Part shown: in pieces, positions 38,844 to 47,201 of the stretch
How positions within the stretch are numbered: the first letter of the stretch is position 1
How the letters are laid out: every line of letters begins with the position of its first letter
NCBI GenBank assembly: GCA_020849105.1
Contig: JADLGW010000030.1
Coordinates: 62,001-126,000, forward strand
DNA: 64,000 nucleotides
Reading direction: 5' to 3'
DNA from: Phycisphaerales bacterium
GTDB lineage: Bacteria; Planctomycetota; Phycisphaerae; Phycisphaerales; UBA1924
Made by a program: the position numbers and the translations under genes
The notes under the pieces: model-generated
Told to the model about the DNA's origin: nothing
The model's input: only the letters and a program-made list of their open reading frames with translations
Database searches by the model: none

Positions 38844-39488
38844 TCATGCGAAGCGGCGTCGAAGGGAGTCCATCATCGAGCGCCACACCTCCTCGGCGGG
38901 GCGCGCCGCATCGATAATCCGGAACTGATCGGGGCCCGCCCGAGCCTGATCCAGGTAGCCCTTGCGCACGCGCCGGTGGTACTCGCGTCCCTTGGCCTCC
39001 ATGCGGTCCAGCAGCGGGTTCATGCGCGATGCCGACGTCTCCTCGTCAACGTCGAAAAGCAGAGTCAGGTCCGGCACGCACCCCTGCAGCGCGACCCGCG
39101 CCACGTCCGTGATGTCGGCCACGGGCAACCCGCCCGCGGCCCCCTGGTACGCGATGGTCGACGCCAGGTAGCGGTCGGCGGCGACAAGTTGCCCGGCGGC
39201 CATGGCGGGGCGGATACGCTGCTCGACCAGTTGGGCGCGGCTGGCCATGTAGAGCATCATCTCGCAGCGCAGCGTCATGTCCCGGTGGGCGTGGTCCAGC
39301 AGGATCTCGCGGATGCGCTCGCCGACGCCGGTACCCCCGGGCTCGCGGACCTCGCAGACCGTGACCCCGGCCTCCGCGCAGGCGGAGGTGAAGCGGCGGA
39401 ACTGCGTCGTCTTCCCGGAGCCGTCGGGCCCCTCGAAGGCGATGAACCGCCCGGCTAGTCTTGTCAGCCACGGATGGTCGCTTGGCAC
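38844..39488 (-). CDS. tmk: thymidylate kinase
   Basis: 214 residues from GTG. It phosphorylates dTMP to dTDP. The P-loop is AFEGPDGSGKTTQFRRF (20-27), EVREPGGTGVGERIREILL holds the dTMP-binding Arg and the DR(Y/H) motif is AADRYLASTIAYQGAAGG. The order tmk-plsY points to one transcript. A TAGACT box ends six bases before the GTG, supporting the start and a leaderless message. Confidence 0.94.
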   Translation of the reverse strand: MPSDHPWLTRLAGRFIAFEGPDGSGKTTQFRRFTSACAEAGVTVCEVREPGGTGVGERIREILLDHAHRDMTLRCEMMLYMASRAQLVEQRIRPAMAAGQLVAADRYLASTIAYQGAAGGLPVADITDVARVALQGCVPDLTLLFDVDEETSASRMNPLLDRMEAKGREYHRRVRKGYLDQARAGPDQFRIIDAARPAEEVWRSMMDSLRRRFA

Positions 39489-39494
39489 GGGGCG

Positions 39495-39500
39495 AGTCTA
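39495..39500 (-). promoter_or_regulatory. -10-like hexamer TAGACT, tmk
   Basis: TAGACT on the minus strand ends six bases before GTG 39488. Confidence 0.45.
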
Positions 39501-39566
39501 CTCTCTCTTGCAGCACACGCGTTCCGCCTGTGTTCTACCCCGTCTCCTCTGTTCCGCGACTCTTCC

Positions 39567-39759
39567 GAGGAACCCGGAGCGCGAGCGACGGATAAACCCC
39601 ACGCTCCCGCGTGGGGCTCTGAAGGAACCCCGCGCTGGCGCTTGGGGCTCCGACAGAGCCCGGAGCGCACGTCAGAGCCCGTCGCGGAAGCGACGGGTAC
39701 AACCCCACGCTCCCGCGTGGGGCTCTGAAGGAACCCCGCGCTGGTGTTTGGGCTCTGCA
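39567..39759. repeat. cluster of GC-rich palindromic and direct repeats between tmk and gltX
   Basis: Two exact 44-base copies (39595-39638 and 39701-39744, beginning aaccccacgctcccgcgtgg) lie 106 bases apart, each containing the hairpin ccccacgctcccgcgtgggg. Between and before them are copies of the cccggagcgc and cccgtcgcggaagcgacggg palindromes. No gene fits here; short open frames translate only the repeat. The region makes up most of the 271-base gap between the two genes. Confidence 0.85.
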
Positions 39760-41535
39760 TCACGCCGCGCCGGTGCTTGGCGCGCTGACAGCCCGCACGC
39801 ACCGGTCGATGCGGGCGAGGGCCGACTCGCGGCCCAGCACCGCCAGCGTCTCGCCCAGCGGCGGGCTGACGGCCTGCCCGGTGAGGGCGACGCGCAGGGG
39901 CTGGGCGACCTGCCCCATGCCCACACCCTTCTCCGCGGCGAGGCGCTCAACCGCCTGATTGAGGGAGGCCGGCTCGAAGGGATCGGTGCACGCCACCAGG
40001 TCGCGCGCCGCTTGAAGCATGACCAGCCCGCTGGGCTCGCCCCTGCGCAGGACCTTGTCCACCGCTTTCGGGTCGTACTCGAAGCCGTCATCGGGCGTGA
40101 CGGCAAAGCGGAGGACGGCGGCAAGGTCGCGCAGGGTCTTGCAGCGCGGGCGGGCGGCGGGGGCGATGAGCGACAGTTGGCGGTCGGTCAGTTTCGCGGC
40201 GAGGTCCGGCTCGAAGTCCGCGGCCCAGGCACGCCAGCGCGCGACGAACTCGGCGTCCGTCATCGCGCCGATGCGTTCGGAGTTGAACGCGAGCAGTTTG
40301 GCCCGGTCGAACTTCGCGTTGCCCGTGCCGATGCGCTCGAGCGAGAAGTGCTCCGCGACGAACGCGGCGTCGAACTTCTCCAGGTCCCTGCCGTCGGGCG
40401 TCTTCATCCCCGGATTCCAGCCCAGCAGCGCCAGGAAGTTGACGATCGCTTCAGGCAGGTAGCCCGCCGCCCGGAAGTCGCAGACCTCGATCTCCGGGAG
40501 CGCCAGCCCCAGATGCCGGGCGATCGCCCCGGCAACTTCGAGCGAGTCGTTGTCCCCCGTGAGGAACGCCGCGAGGTTATCCGGCGTGAGGCCAAGATCA
40601 CGGGCGAAATCGGCGGTGCCCAGCGCCCCGGGCTTCCCGAGCGCCTCCCTGAACGACTTGCGGGCCGCCTTCGCCTTGTCCCGCTTGCTCATCTTCGTCC
40701 CGTCCTGGTTGAAGATGAGCGGGACGTGCGCGTACTCCGGCGTGCGGAAGCCCAGGGCCGCCTGCAGCGCCACGTGCCGCGGCGTGTTGTTCAGGTGCTC
40801 CTGGGCCCGCAGCACATGCGTGACGCCCATCGTCTCGTCGTCCACGACGACGGCGAAGTGGTAGGTGGGGAAGCCGTCGGCCTTGCGGATGACGAAGTCG
40901 TCCATTTCGCCGGGGGCATACCGGACATCGCCCAGCACCAGGTCGCGCACGGTCACGCCGCCCTCCGGCGCGACGAAACGCACGGCGTGCGGCTCGCCCG
41001 CCCTCATCCGCCGCAGTCGCTCCTCCATCGGCACCCCCGAGCGGTCGTAGCGGTAGGTCTGCTTGCGGCCGGTGGCTTCCTTGCGCAGCGCCTCGATCTC
41101 GCGGGGCGTCTCGAACGCGGGGTACGCGCGTCCGCTGGCGATCAACCGCTCGACGTACTTGTTGTAGAGGGGCACTCGCCGCGCCTGGAAGAACGGGCCG
41201 ACGCCGCGCGGATCGCCGCCGATCTGGGTAGGTCGGCTCTCCGAGCCGACATCTGTGCCCGGGATTGTCGGCTCGGAGAGCCGACCTACCCAGACCGGCC
41301 CCTCGTCCCAGACGATGCCCAGCCACGCCAGGTCCTCGAGGATGCCGCGGGCGGATTCGTCGCTGCTGCGGGCCTGGTCGGTGTCCTCGATGCGGATGAT
41401 GAACCGTCCGTCGCCCCCGTCCCCGCGGGCTCGCCGCGCCAGCGCCCAGCAGAACAGGGCCGTGCGCGCCCCGCCGACGTGCAGGTGCCCGGTGGGGGAG
41501 GGCGCGAAGCGTGTGTAGACCGGGGCCACAACCAT
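39760..41535 (-). CDS. gltX: glutamyl-tRNA synthetase
   Basis: 591 residues, longer than the usual 470-500. The class I N-terminus TRFAPSPTGHLHVGGARTAL and the KMSKR motif in GTKMSKRDKAK (about residue 280) are intact. It attaches glutamate to tRNA-Glu in the cytoplasm. Residues about 81-104 (VWVGRLSEPTIPGTDVGSES...) interrupt the normally conserved WDEGP...GPYFQ region and are encoded by a perfect inverted repeat. The gene begins five bases after the preceding small gene ends, on the same strand, so the two are co-transcribed. Confidence 0.95.
   Translation of the reverse strand: MVVAPVYTRFAPSPTGHLHVGGARTALFCWALARRARGDGGDGRFIIRIEDTDQARSSDESARGILEDLAWLGIVWDEGPVWVGRLSEPTIPGTDVGSESRPTQIGGDPRGVGPFFQARRVPLYNKYVERLIASGRAYPAFETPREIEALRKEATGRKQTYRYDRSGVPMEERLRRMRAGEPHAVRFVAPEGGVTVRDLVLGDVRYAPGEMDDFVIRKADGFPTYHFAVVVDDETMGVTHVLRAQEHLNNTPRHVALQAALGFRTPEYAHVPLIFNQDGTKMSKRDKAKAARKSFREALGKPGALGTADFARDLGLTPDNLAAFLTGDNDSLEVAGAIARHLGLALPEIEVCDFRAAGYLPEAIVNFLALLGWNPGMKTPDGRDLEKFDAAFVAEHFSLERIGTGNAKFDRAKLLAFNSERIGAMTDAEFVARWRAWAADFEPDLAAKLTDRQLSLIAPAARPRCKTLRDLAAVLRFAVTPDDGFEYDPKAVDKVLRRGEPSGLVMLQAARDLVACTDPFEPASLNQAVERLAAEKGVGMGQVAQPLRVALTGQAVSPPLGETLAVLGRESALARIDRCVRAVSAPSTGAA
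41224..41293. repeat. perfect inverted repeat, 27-bp arms, inserted in gltX
   Basis: The left arm 41224-41250 (ctgggtaggtcggctctccg...) is exactly complementary to the right arm 41267-41293, with a 16-base spacer. Each arm contains a smaller palindrome (gtcggct/agccgac). The element is read in frame by gltX without a stop, so the coding length must have stayed a multiple of three. Confidence 0.95.
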
Positions 41536-41540
41536 GACCC

Positions 41541-41816
41541 CTAGTTCTGCCCGGCGGCGTCGCGCAGGTCGTCCTCGGACAACTCTCGCTTCAGGTCCGC
41601 GGCCGCCCGGTTCAGCGTCTCGATCATCCGCTGCGTGGAGGCGATGGCGTTGTCTATCGCCGTACGCCCGGTGACGGCCTTGAGCGCGTCCGGCTGCTTC
41701 AGGTCGGCCAGGCGTTTCTCCGACTCGCCCTTGGCGTCCTTCAGGGCGCGGAGCAGGGTATCGGCCTGGTCGCGGACGGCGCTCAGGTCCAGGAGGGTCT
41801 GCTTGGGCGTGCTCAT
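41541..41816 (-). CDS. small helical protein of unknown function
   Basis: 91 residues from ATG 41816 (an ATG at 41831 is in frame but less likely). The sequence is almost entirely amphipathic helix (LLDLSAVRDQADTLLRALKD, MIETLNRAAADLKRELSEDD). A TATCGT box ends five bases before the ATG. It is directly upstream of gltX and probably shares its transcript. No family recognised. Confidence 0.6.
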   Translation of the reverse strand: MSTPKQTLLDLSAVRDQADTLLRALKDAKGESEKRLADLKQPDALKAVTGRTAIDNAIASTQRMIETLNRAAADLKRELSEDDLRDAAGQN

Positions 41817-41821
41817 GCCCA

Positions 41822-41827
41822 ACGATA
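41822..41827 (-). promoter_or_regulatory. -10-like hexamer TATCGT, small gene before gltX
   Basis: TATCGT on the minus strand ends five bases before ATG 41816; it would drive the small gene and gltX. Confidence 0.38.
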
Positions 41828-41868
41828 TCACCGTGATGCCTTGTGCCTCTGCCGGTGTGGACCCGGGC

Positions 41869-43512
41869 TCAGGCCAGGTGCCGGCGGATGGCCGCGAGCA
41901 CCGCCGCCCGGTCCGGGCTCGCCCGCACGCCGGAAAGGTCCGCGATCATCGCGGCGCAGTTGAACGTCGCGGGGGCCCCGGCCCACGCCCGGATGCCGGG
42001 GTGCGCCGTCGGACGCAGCGATTCCGCCGCGTACGACAACTCCTCGTGCAGTTTTTCCCCCGGGCGCACGCCGGTGAAGGCGATATCGATGGGGGTCGCG
42101 GCCCGGCGGGTCTGGTCCGGCGCCACCCCGGGCAGCCGCGGCTCAAACCCGTGGGCCCGCACGAACCGGCACGCCAGGTCGACGATCGGCAGGGCCCCGC
42201 CCATGTCCAGCACATGCACCGCGGCACCGTCACCGGGCCCGGGCATGGCCGCGGCCTGGAGCACGAGCGTCGCCGCTTCCGGGATGGTCATGAAGAACCG
42301 CGTCATGCGCGGATCGGTCACTGTGACGGGCCCGCCCTCGGCCAGTTGCGCGGACCAGATGGTGAGCACCGAGCACGCCGATCCGATCACGTTGCCGAAC
42401 CGCACCATCCCGCACGAAGTGCCTGCACCGCCCGTCATCCGGCGCGACGACTCGTGCAGCCACTGCACATACAACTCCGCCAGACGCTTGGTCGAGCCCA
42501 TGACGGAGGTCGGGTTCACCGCCTTGTCGGTGGAGATCAGGATGAACCGCTCGGCACCGACCGCGACGGCGGCGTCGGCGATGGACTTCGTGCCGAACAG
42601 GTTGTTGTTCACGGCGTGGGACGGGTGGTCCTCCATCAGCGGCACATGCTTGTGGGCCGCGGCGTGGAAGACGACCTGCGGGCGGAGTTCCACGAGCAGG
42701 CGGAGCGTCTGGTCGGCGTCCACCACGTCGTGCAGCAGCGCGCGGCGGGTGACGCCGGGGGTGCGCCGGGCGATCTGGCGATCGATCTCAAACAGCGCGT
42801 TCTCCGACCGCTCCATGAGGTGGAGGTGCGACGGGGCGAAGTCCGCGGCCAGGCGGGCCAGTTCCGACCCGATCGAGCCGCCCGCCCCGGTGATGAGCAC
42901 GCGCTTCCCCGAGAGGATGCGGCCGACGGCGTTGCGGTCCAGCGTGTGCGGGGCGCGACCGATGAGTTCGGCGATGTCCACCCGTGCCGGCCCGATCCCG
43001 CCGACGCCCTGGCCCGCCGGCGAGGCGAGCCCAACGGAATACGGCGGGGCCTGGGTCAGCAGTTCAGAAAGCGGCGGGAGGAAACGCTCCGCAAGGCCGG
43101 CCTTTCGGACGGCGGCCCGCACCGCCTGGATCGCGTCCGTCATCGCCGACGGCAGGCTGACGACAGCGACCGCAATGTCATTCTGGAGCGCCGCTCCCGA
43201 GAGCATCTCGAGCGTTCCGAGCACGGGCAGCCCGCCACCGGCCCGCCGGGCGGCGCCGCTTTGGGTGGCGCCGCTTTGGGTGGCGCCGCTCTCCAGAGCG
43301 GTGTGTGCCGGCCCCGCCGGCACCGGCCCGGGGGCCATCGCCACCAGAACGCACCCCACCGCCTGCGGGCCGTCCTCCAGCAGTTCCAGTTGCTGCCGCG
43401 CCTGGCTGATGGTCTGAGGTGTACCGATCAGCACCGCGCGTGCGGGCAGGGGCCGATTCTCCGGCAGTTTCTGCGCAGCGGAACGCGGGGCAAGCCAGCG
43501 GAGCGTGGACAT
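41869..43512 (-). CDS. nucleoside-diphosphate-sugar 4,6-dehydratase/epimerase, CapD/WbpM-like
   Basis: 547 residues. The catalytic half starts VLITGAGGSIGSELARLAAD (about residue 203) and continues HAAAHKHVPLMEDHPSHAV and LISTDKAVNPTSVMGSTKRL, the pattern of the FlaA1/CapD family that dehydrates or epimerises UDP-N-acetylglucosamine for surface glycans. Longer relatives have four N-terminal membrane segments; here only the first Rossmann-like domain remains (RAVLIGTPQTISQARQQLEL), so the enzyme should be soluble. A repeat insert lies at about residues 61-88. Confidence in exact reaction is moderate. Confidence 0.85.
   Translation of the reverse strand: MSTLRWLAPRSAAQKLPENRPLPARAVLIGTPQTISQARQQLELLEDGPQAVGCVLVAMAPGPVPAGPAHTALESGATQSGATQSGAARRAGGGLPVLGTLEMLSGAALQNDIAVAVVSLPSAMTDAIQAVRAAVRKAGLAERFLPPLSELLTQAPPYSVGLASPAGQGVGGIGPARVDIAELIGRAPHTLDRNAVGRILSGKRVLITGAGGSIGSELARLAADFAPSHLHLMERSENALFEIDRQIARRTPGVTRRALLHDVVDADQTLRLLVELRPQVVFHAAAHKHVPLMEDHPSHAVNNNLFGTKSIADAAVAVGAERFILISTDKAVNPTSVMGSTKRLAELYVQWLHESSRRMTGGAGTSCGMVRFGNVIGSACSVLTIWSAQLAEGGPVTVTDPRMTRFFMTIPEAATLVLQAAAMPGPGDGAAVHVLDMGGALPIVDLACRFVRAHGFEPRLPGVAPDQTRRAATPIDIAFTGVRPGEKLHEELSYAAESLRPTAHPGIRAWAGAPATFNCAAMIADLSGVRASPDRAAVLAAIRRHLA
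43252..43330. repeat. 15-bp tandem repeat and palindrome inside the capD-like gene
   Basis: The unit ggcgccgctttgggt occurs at 43252 and 43267, followed by a variant at 43282 leading into the hairpins ccgctctccagagcgg and gtgccggccccgccggcac. It is translated as ESGATQSGATQSGAA in a poorly conserved part of the protein. Confidence 0.78.
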
Positions 43513-43627
43513 GACTCCGAGTTCGGCACAATTCGGCCCGGAGCCACCACCATTTCCGGTCCCGGATCCTGTCCCGGCACGATTTGCGCGGCTACCGGGT
43601 GGCGAGCGTGCGGCCGCGAGCGCGCAC

Positions 43628-43633
43628 TACCAT
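43628..43633 (+). promoter_or_regulatory. -10-like hexamer TACCAT, MoxR gene
   Basis: TACCAT ends seven bases before ATG 43641. Confidence 0.42.
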
Positions 43634-43640
43634 CCGCCCC

Positions 43641-44666
43641 ATGCCCGATGAGCCCCGCACCGCCGACGAAGCCCGGGCCGCCGCCGCGGAGTTCCAGCGG
43701 GACTACGCCGCCGTGCGCGAGCAGATCGGGCGGGTGGTGGTGGGGCACGGCGACGTCGTGGACGGGGTTCTGACGTGTCTCTTTGTCGGCGGGCACGCGC
43801 TCCTGGAGGGTGTGCCGGGGATCGGCAAGACGCTGCTCATCCGCACACTCGCCCGCGCCCTGTCGCTCTCGTTCTCGCGGGTGCAGTTCACGCCGGACCT
43901 GATGCCGGCGGACATCTCCGGCACCACCATTGTCATCGAGACAGAGGAGGGGGGAGTGGGGGGGCGGCGGGAGCGCCAGTTCCGCTTCCAGCCCGGGCCG
44001 GTGTTCGCCCAGATGGTCCTGGCCGACGAGATCAATCGGGCCACGCCCAAGACCCAGTCGGCCCTGCTGGAGGCGATGCAGGAGCGGCATGTGACGGTCG
44101 CCGGGGTCACGCACCCGCTGCCCGCGCCCTTCTTCGTCATGGCCACGCAGAATCCGCTGGAGCAGGAGGGCACATACCCGCTGCCGGAGGCCCAACTGGA
44201 CCGCTTCCTGCTGAAACTCCACGTCGGGTACTCATCCCGCGAGGAACTCGGCGAGATCCTGAACCGCACGACGGCCGGGCATGACCCCGTGGTCGAGCCT
44301 GTGCTGGACGCGGCCCGGATCCTGGCGCACCAGCGGCTCGTGCGGCGGGCGGTGATCGCCGAGCATGTGCAGGACTACGCGATCCGCATGGTGATGGCGA
44401 CGCACCCCTCCGGCCGGTTTGCCACGCCGATGGTGAACCAGTATGTACGGATCGGGGCATCGCCGCGCGCCGCGCAGGCCCTGGTGCTGGGGGGCAAGTG
44501 CCGGGCGCTGCTGGACGGGCGGGCCGCGGCGTCGATCGACGACATCCGCACGGTCGCGCTGCCCGCGCTGCGGCACCGCCTGATCATGAACTTCGAGGCC
44601 GAGGCCGAGGGCGTCACGAGCGACGCCGTGGTCCGCAACATCGTGGACACGCTGCCCGCCGGGTGA
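43641..44666 (+). CDS. MoxR-family AAA+ ATPase
   Basis: 341 residues from ATG 43641. Motifs are GGHALLEGVPGIGKTLLIRT (Walker A), MVLADEINRATPKTQSALLE (Walker B), MATQNPLEQEGTYPLPEAQL (sensor 1) and LDRFLLKLHV. MoxR ATPases act as chaperones for maturation of metalloenzymes or envelope complexes, usually with DUF58 and VWA-domain proteins. Here the next gene on this strand is an unrelated lipoprotein, so its usual partners are missing from this locus. A low-complexity segment (EEGGVGGRRERQFRF) sits in a loop after the second strand. Confidence 0.92.
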   Translation: MPDEPRTADEARAAAAEFQRDYAAVREQIGRVVVGHGDVVDGVLTCLFVGGHALLEGVPGIGKTLLIRTLARALSLSFSRVQFTPDLMPADISGTTIVIETEEGGVGGRRERQFRFQPGPVFAQMVLADEINRATPKTQSALLEAMQERHVTVAGVTHPLPAPFFVMATQNPLEQEGTYPLPEAQLDRFLLKLHVGYSSREELGEILNRTTAGHDPVVEPVLDAARILAHQRLVRRAVIAEHVQDYAIRMVMATHPSGRFATPMVNQYVRIGASPRAAQALVLGGKCRALLDGRAAASIDDIRTVALPALRHRLIMNFEAEAEGVTSDAVVRNIVDTLPAG

Positions 44667-44860
44667 AACCCGAGGGGGTTTCACCACGGAGGGCCACAAA
44701 GAAGATAGAGGACTGAACTCGGAGAGTGCGGAGGCGCACGCAGGGTCGAGTACTCCGGGTGGAACGGCCGCACAGTGATTCCCTGGCACTCTTCAACTCC
44801 ACGTTCACCTGTCTCCCCGTGGTCCTCCGCGGCTCTCCGTGTTTCACTTCTCTGTCTTGT
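44667..44860. repeat. inverted repeat pair of the ccacggag type around the lipoprotein start
   Basis: The stretch gtttcaccacggagggccac near 44678 and the stretch cctgtctccccgtggtcctc ... tccgtgtttcac near 44810-44850 are imperfect reverse complements separated by about 120 bases. The element ends inside the signal-peptide coding region of the next gene. Similar ccacggag repeats are familiar to me from other planctomycete genomes, but no other copy was spotted here. Confidence 0.5.
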
Positions 44861-46559
44861 CCTGCTCACGGGCTGCCGCGGCGGGGGCGTGAGGGCGATC
44901 GGTATCGAGCCCGGGCTGACGCCGCTGGACCCGCGCGTGGACGCGGTCGCCGGGCGTGTGCTCGTCCTGCCTGTGGCGATCAGCGGCCCTTACGACCCCG
45001 GCACGCCGCTCAGCGTCCTGCTCGACGATGGCCGGCGGCTCCAGGCCTCCCTGTACTGGATCAGTATCTCCCCGCCGGTCGGTGCCGCGCAAGCCTGGCT
45101 CCCCGCCGATGGAGACTGGTCCAGCACGCCCGCCGCGGCGGACGTGCGCCCCCGCGGCCCCGGGTTCTGGGCGATCACAGCGCTGCTCCCCGCCGATGCC
45201 GCGGGCCAGGGCCTGTGGCTTGCCCGGGAGCGGATCAACCTGAACTGGCTCCCTGAACCCGACACGATCAAGGTGGATGACTCGGTGTGGACCCGACTGG
45301 TCACGCCGGAGCGCATGTCCGGCACGCAACTGGGCCGCCTGGTCGAATCCGAGTGGCGCAGCCCGCCGCGGCGGTGGCGGCACCGGCTCCTGACGCGCGG
45401 GCTGCGTCCGTCGCCGGTGGACGCTTCGCCGCCGCTGCCCGGCGAGCCCGCGGACCTCTCGGTGACTCCGGAGGGCTTCGCCGACCCCGTGCTGGAGGCG
45501 TGGGCGAGGCAGGTCGAATGCCGCTGGCAGATCGGCCTCGCCTGGCTGGCCCAGGCGGATGGAGACGTGGCGGACCGCCTTCGCCGCCGGCTCGGCGGCG
45601 TCGTGGACTTTGGCGGCGGCGTACTGGCGCCCGCCTGGCCGACCGCCCCGAATGAACTGGACGCGCTCCTTTCCGACCTTGTCAGCACCCGGATCACGCC
45701 GACGGAACGCGCGGCGCGGGCCCGGGCGTGGCTGGAGGCACAGCCCGCGGCGGCCGCGTGGGTGGTGGACGATGCGAGCCTCCGTGACGCGGCGACCGGC
45801 TCGCCGCTCTCGACTCTCGGCGTGGCAAACATCGGCGACCGCGCGACGCTCACATGGGCATCCTCCGGCGGTGAGCCGGCGGGGCCGGAACTCGTGCCGC
45901 TCGCGGTGGGGGCAACGCGCCAACTCGTCGCGGCCCCCGCCGCGGGTGTCGCGCAGGGCCATGTCACGATCCACGCGGGCAGGTGGTCCGCGGTCCGCAT
46001 GGTCAGCACGGGTCCGCTCACGGCCGGACCTCCGGGCCTGCGCCTGGGCCCGCTGCTCCCGGATTGGTCGATGCCCGGCTGGGTGGCCGGGGTCTACCGG
46101 CCGGCGCCCCCCGTCGGTGACGCGGCGTGGGCAACGTCCGCCCTGCTGACGCGGGAGGGGCAGGACGAGCCGCGCTGGGTCCTGCTGGTGGAGTGCCGCA
46201 CCACCGATCCCGCCCCGGAAATCCTGCGCTTCTGGTTCGGCCCGTTCGGCACGCCGGTCACCACCGTCCGCATCGCGGGCGCAGGGACCGTGACCGAGGA
46301 GGGGCGCACCGGCATCGATGCCGGTGTCATCGTGCGCCGGGACAAGGACCGCTGGAGCGCTGCCGTGGCGATCCCGGCATCGTGCATCGACGGGGATGGA
46401 CGAATCGTGCTGGGGTTGGAGCGCACCGATGCACGCGGCCGCCACACCGCGTGGCCGCGGCCCATGCTGCCCTGGCAGTTTGAGCCCGGTCGGGTGCTGA
46501 TCGATACGGGGGGCTGGGGTGATCTGGGTGCCGGGGCGCTCCCGCCGCCGGACAAGTAG
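44775..46559 (+). CDS. lipoprotein of unknown function
   Basis: 594 residues if the ATG at 44775 is used; the true start may be later since the first 20 residues are encoded by repeat sequence. ALRVSLLCLVLLTGCRGGGV is a lipoprotein signal with lipobox LTGC. The protein continues with beta-rich, Trp-containing segments (YWISISPPVGAAQAWLPADG, DPVLEAWARQVECRWQIGLA) and a C-terminal domain ending HTAWPRPMLPWQFEPGRVLI. That last domain resembles the carbohydrate-binding/DOMON-like folds of planctomycete proteins, but this is only an impression. No named family is recognised. Confidence 0.65.
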   Translation: MIPWHSSTPRSPVSPWSSAALRVSLLCLVLLTGCRGGGVRAIGIEPGLTPLDPRVDAVAGRVLVLPVAISGPYDPGTPLSVLLDDGRRLQASLYWISISPPVGAAQAWLPADGDWSSTPAAADVRPRGPGFWAITALLPADAAGQGLWLARERINLNWLPEPDTIKVDDSVWTRLVTPERMSGTQLGRLVESEWRSPPRRWRHRLLTRGLRPSPVDASPPLPGEPADLSVTPEGFADPVLEAWARQVECRWQIGLAWLAQADGDVADRLRRRLGGVVDFGGGVLAPAWPTAPNELDALLSDLVSTRITPTERAARARAWLEAQPAAAAWVVDDASLRDAATGSPLSTLGVANIGDRATLTWASSGGEPAGPELVPLAVGATRQLVAAPAAGVAQGHVTIHAGRWSAVRMVSTGPLTAGPPGLRLGPLLPDWSMPGWVAGVYRPAPPVGDAAWATSALLTREGQDEPRWVLLVECRTTDPAPEILRFWFGPFGTPVTTVRIAGAGTVTEEGRTGIDAGVIVRRDKDRWSAAVAIPASCIDGDGRIVLGLERTDARGRHTAWPRPMLPWQFEPGRVLIDTGGWGDLGAGALPPPDK

Positions 46560-46758
46560 GAGACATGCAGCGGGCCCCGCAAGGCGTGCCGCATTGAGGC
46601 TTGGCCCCCGGCCCGTCCGGATAACGCCCGCGCACGCGGCACGCCCGGCGCGCCGGCACGGCCGGGGCTGCGGACGGCCCCCGCCCCGCTGGACCTTCGC
46701 CGGATCGATGGCACTCTTGCTCCTACGCCGCGCACCCGGGCGGCGGGGGAGGGAGACC

Positions 46759-47169
46759 ATGAGCATCCTGGCAACGCCGAAGGCCTCCGACGACAGTTTC
46801 GTGAGCGTGGCGGCGACGACCCATGTGGCCGTTGCCTCGATTGAACTGCCCTCCGTCCGCGAGCGGCAGGCGGCGATCATGCAGGAGCGGCTGACGGACC
46901 TGGCCGCGCAGTGCCACGGGCGCCTGGCCGTGGGGTTCACGGAGGTCACGGACATGACCAGCGCGGCGATCAACGCGCTGGTCGAGGTGTCGGGCGCGTG
47001 CCGGGCCCGGGGCGGAAGCCTCGTCATCTTCGGGCTCGCGCGGCCTTTGCGCAAGGTGTTCGCGAGCACGGGGCTGGACAAACTGCTGACCGTCGCCGCC
47101 GATGCCGACGCGGCGCTGCGCCTGTTCAACCCGCGCCCGCGGTGGTCGCTGTTCGGGCGGGCGGCGTAG
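46759..47169 (+). CDS. STAS-domain protein (anti-sigma factor antagonist-like)
   Basis: 136 residues from ATG 46759, preceded by a strong GGGGGAGGGAGA site. The STAS fold is seen in HVAVASIELPSVRERQAAIM, LAVGFTEVTDMTSAAINALV and RARGGSLVIFGLARPLRKVF. The Ser/Thr pair in DMTSAAI is at the position phosphorylated in SpoIIAA-like antagonists. Such proteins relay partner switching with anti-sigma kinases. No anti-sigma kinase, phosphatase or sigma factor lies next to it. The 199-base gap upstream holds no gene. Confidence 0.85.
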   Translation: MSILATPKASDDSFVSVAATTHVAVASIELPSVRERQAAIMQERLTDLAAQCHGRLAVGFTEVTDMTSAAINALVEVSGACRARGGSLVIFGLARPLRKVFASTGLDKLLTVAADADAALRLFNPRPRWSLFGRAA

Positions 47170-47201
47170 CACCCGGCCGTTCGGCCCCCGAGTCGCACCC
47201 G

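Noticed and set aside
39567-39759. Possible CRISPR array
   Set aside because: Only two exact 44-base repeats 106 bases apart, filled with other palindromes rather than unique spacers, and no cas genes nearby.
46560-46758. Possible tRNA or small RNA before the STAS gene
   Set aside because: No cloverleaf arms or T-loop consensus found; only GC-rich sequence.
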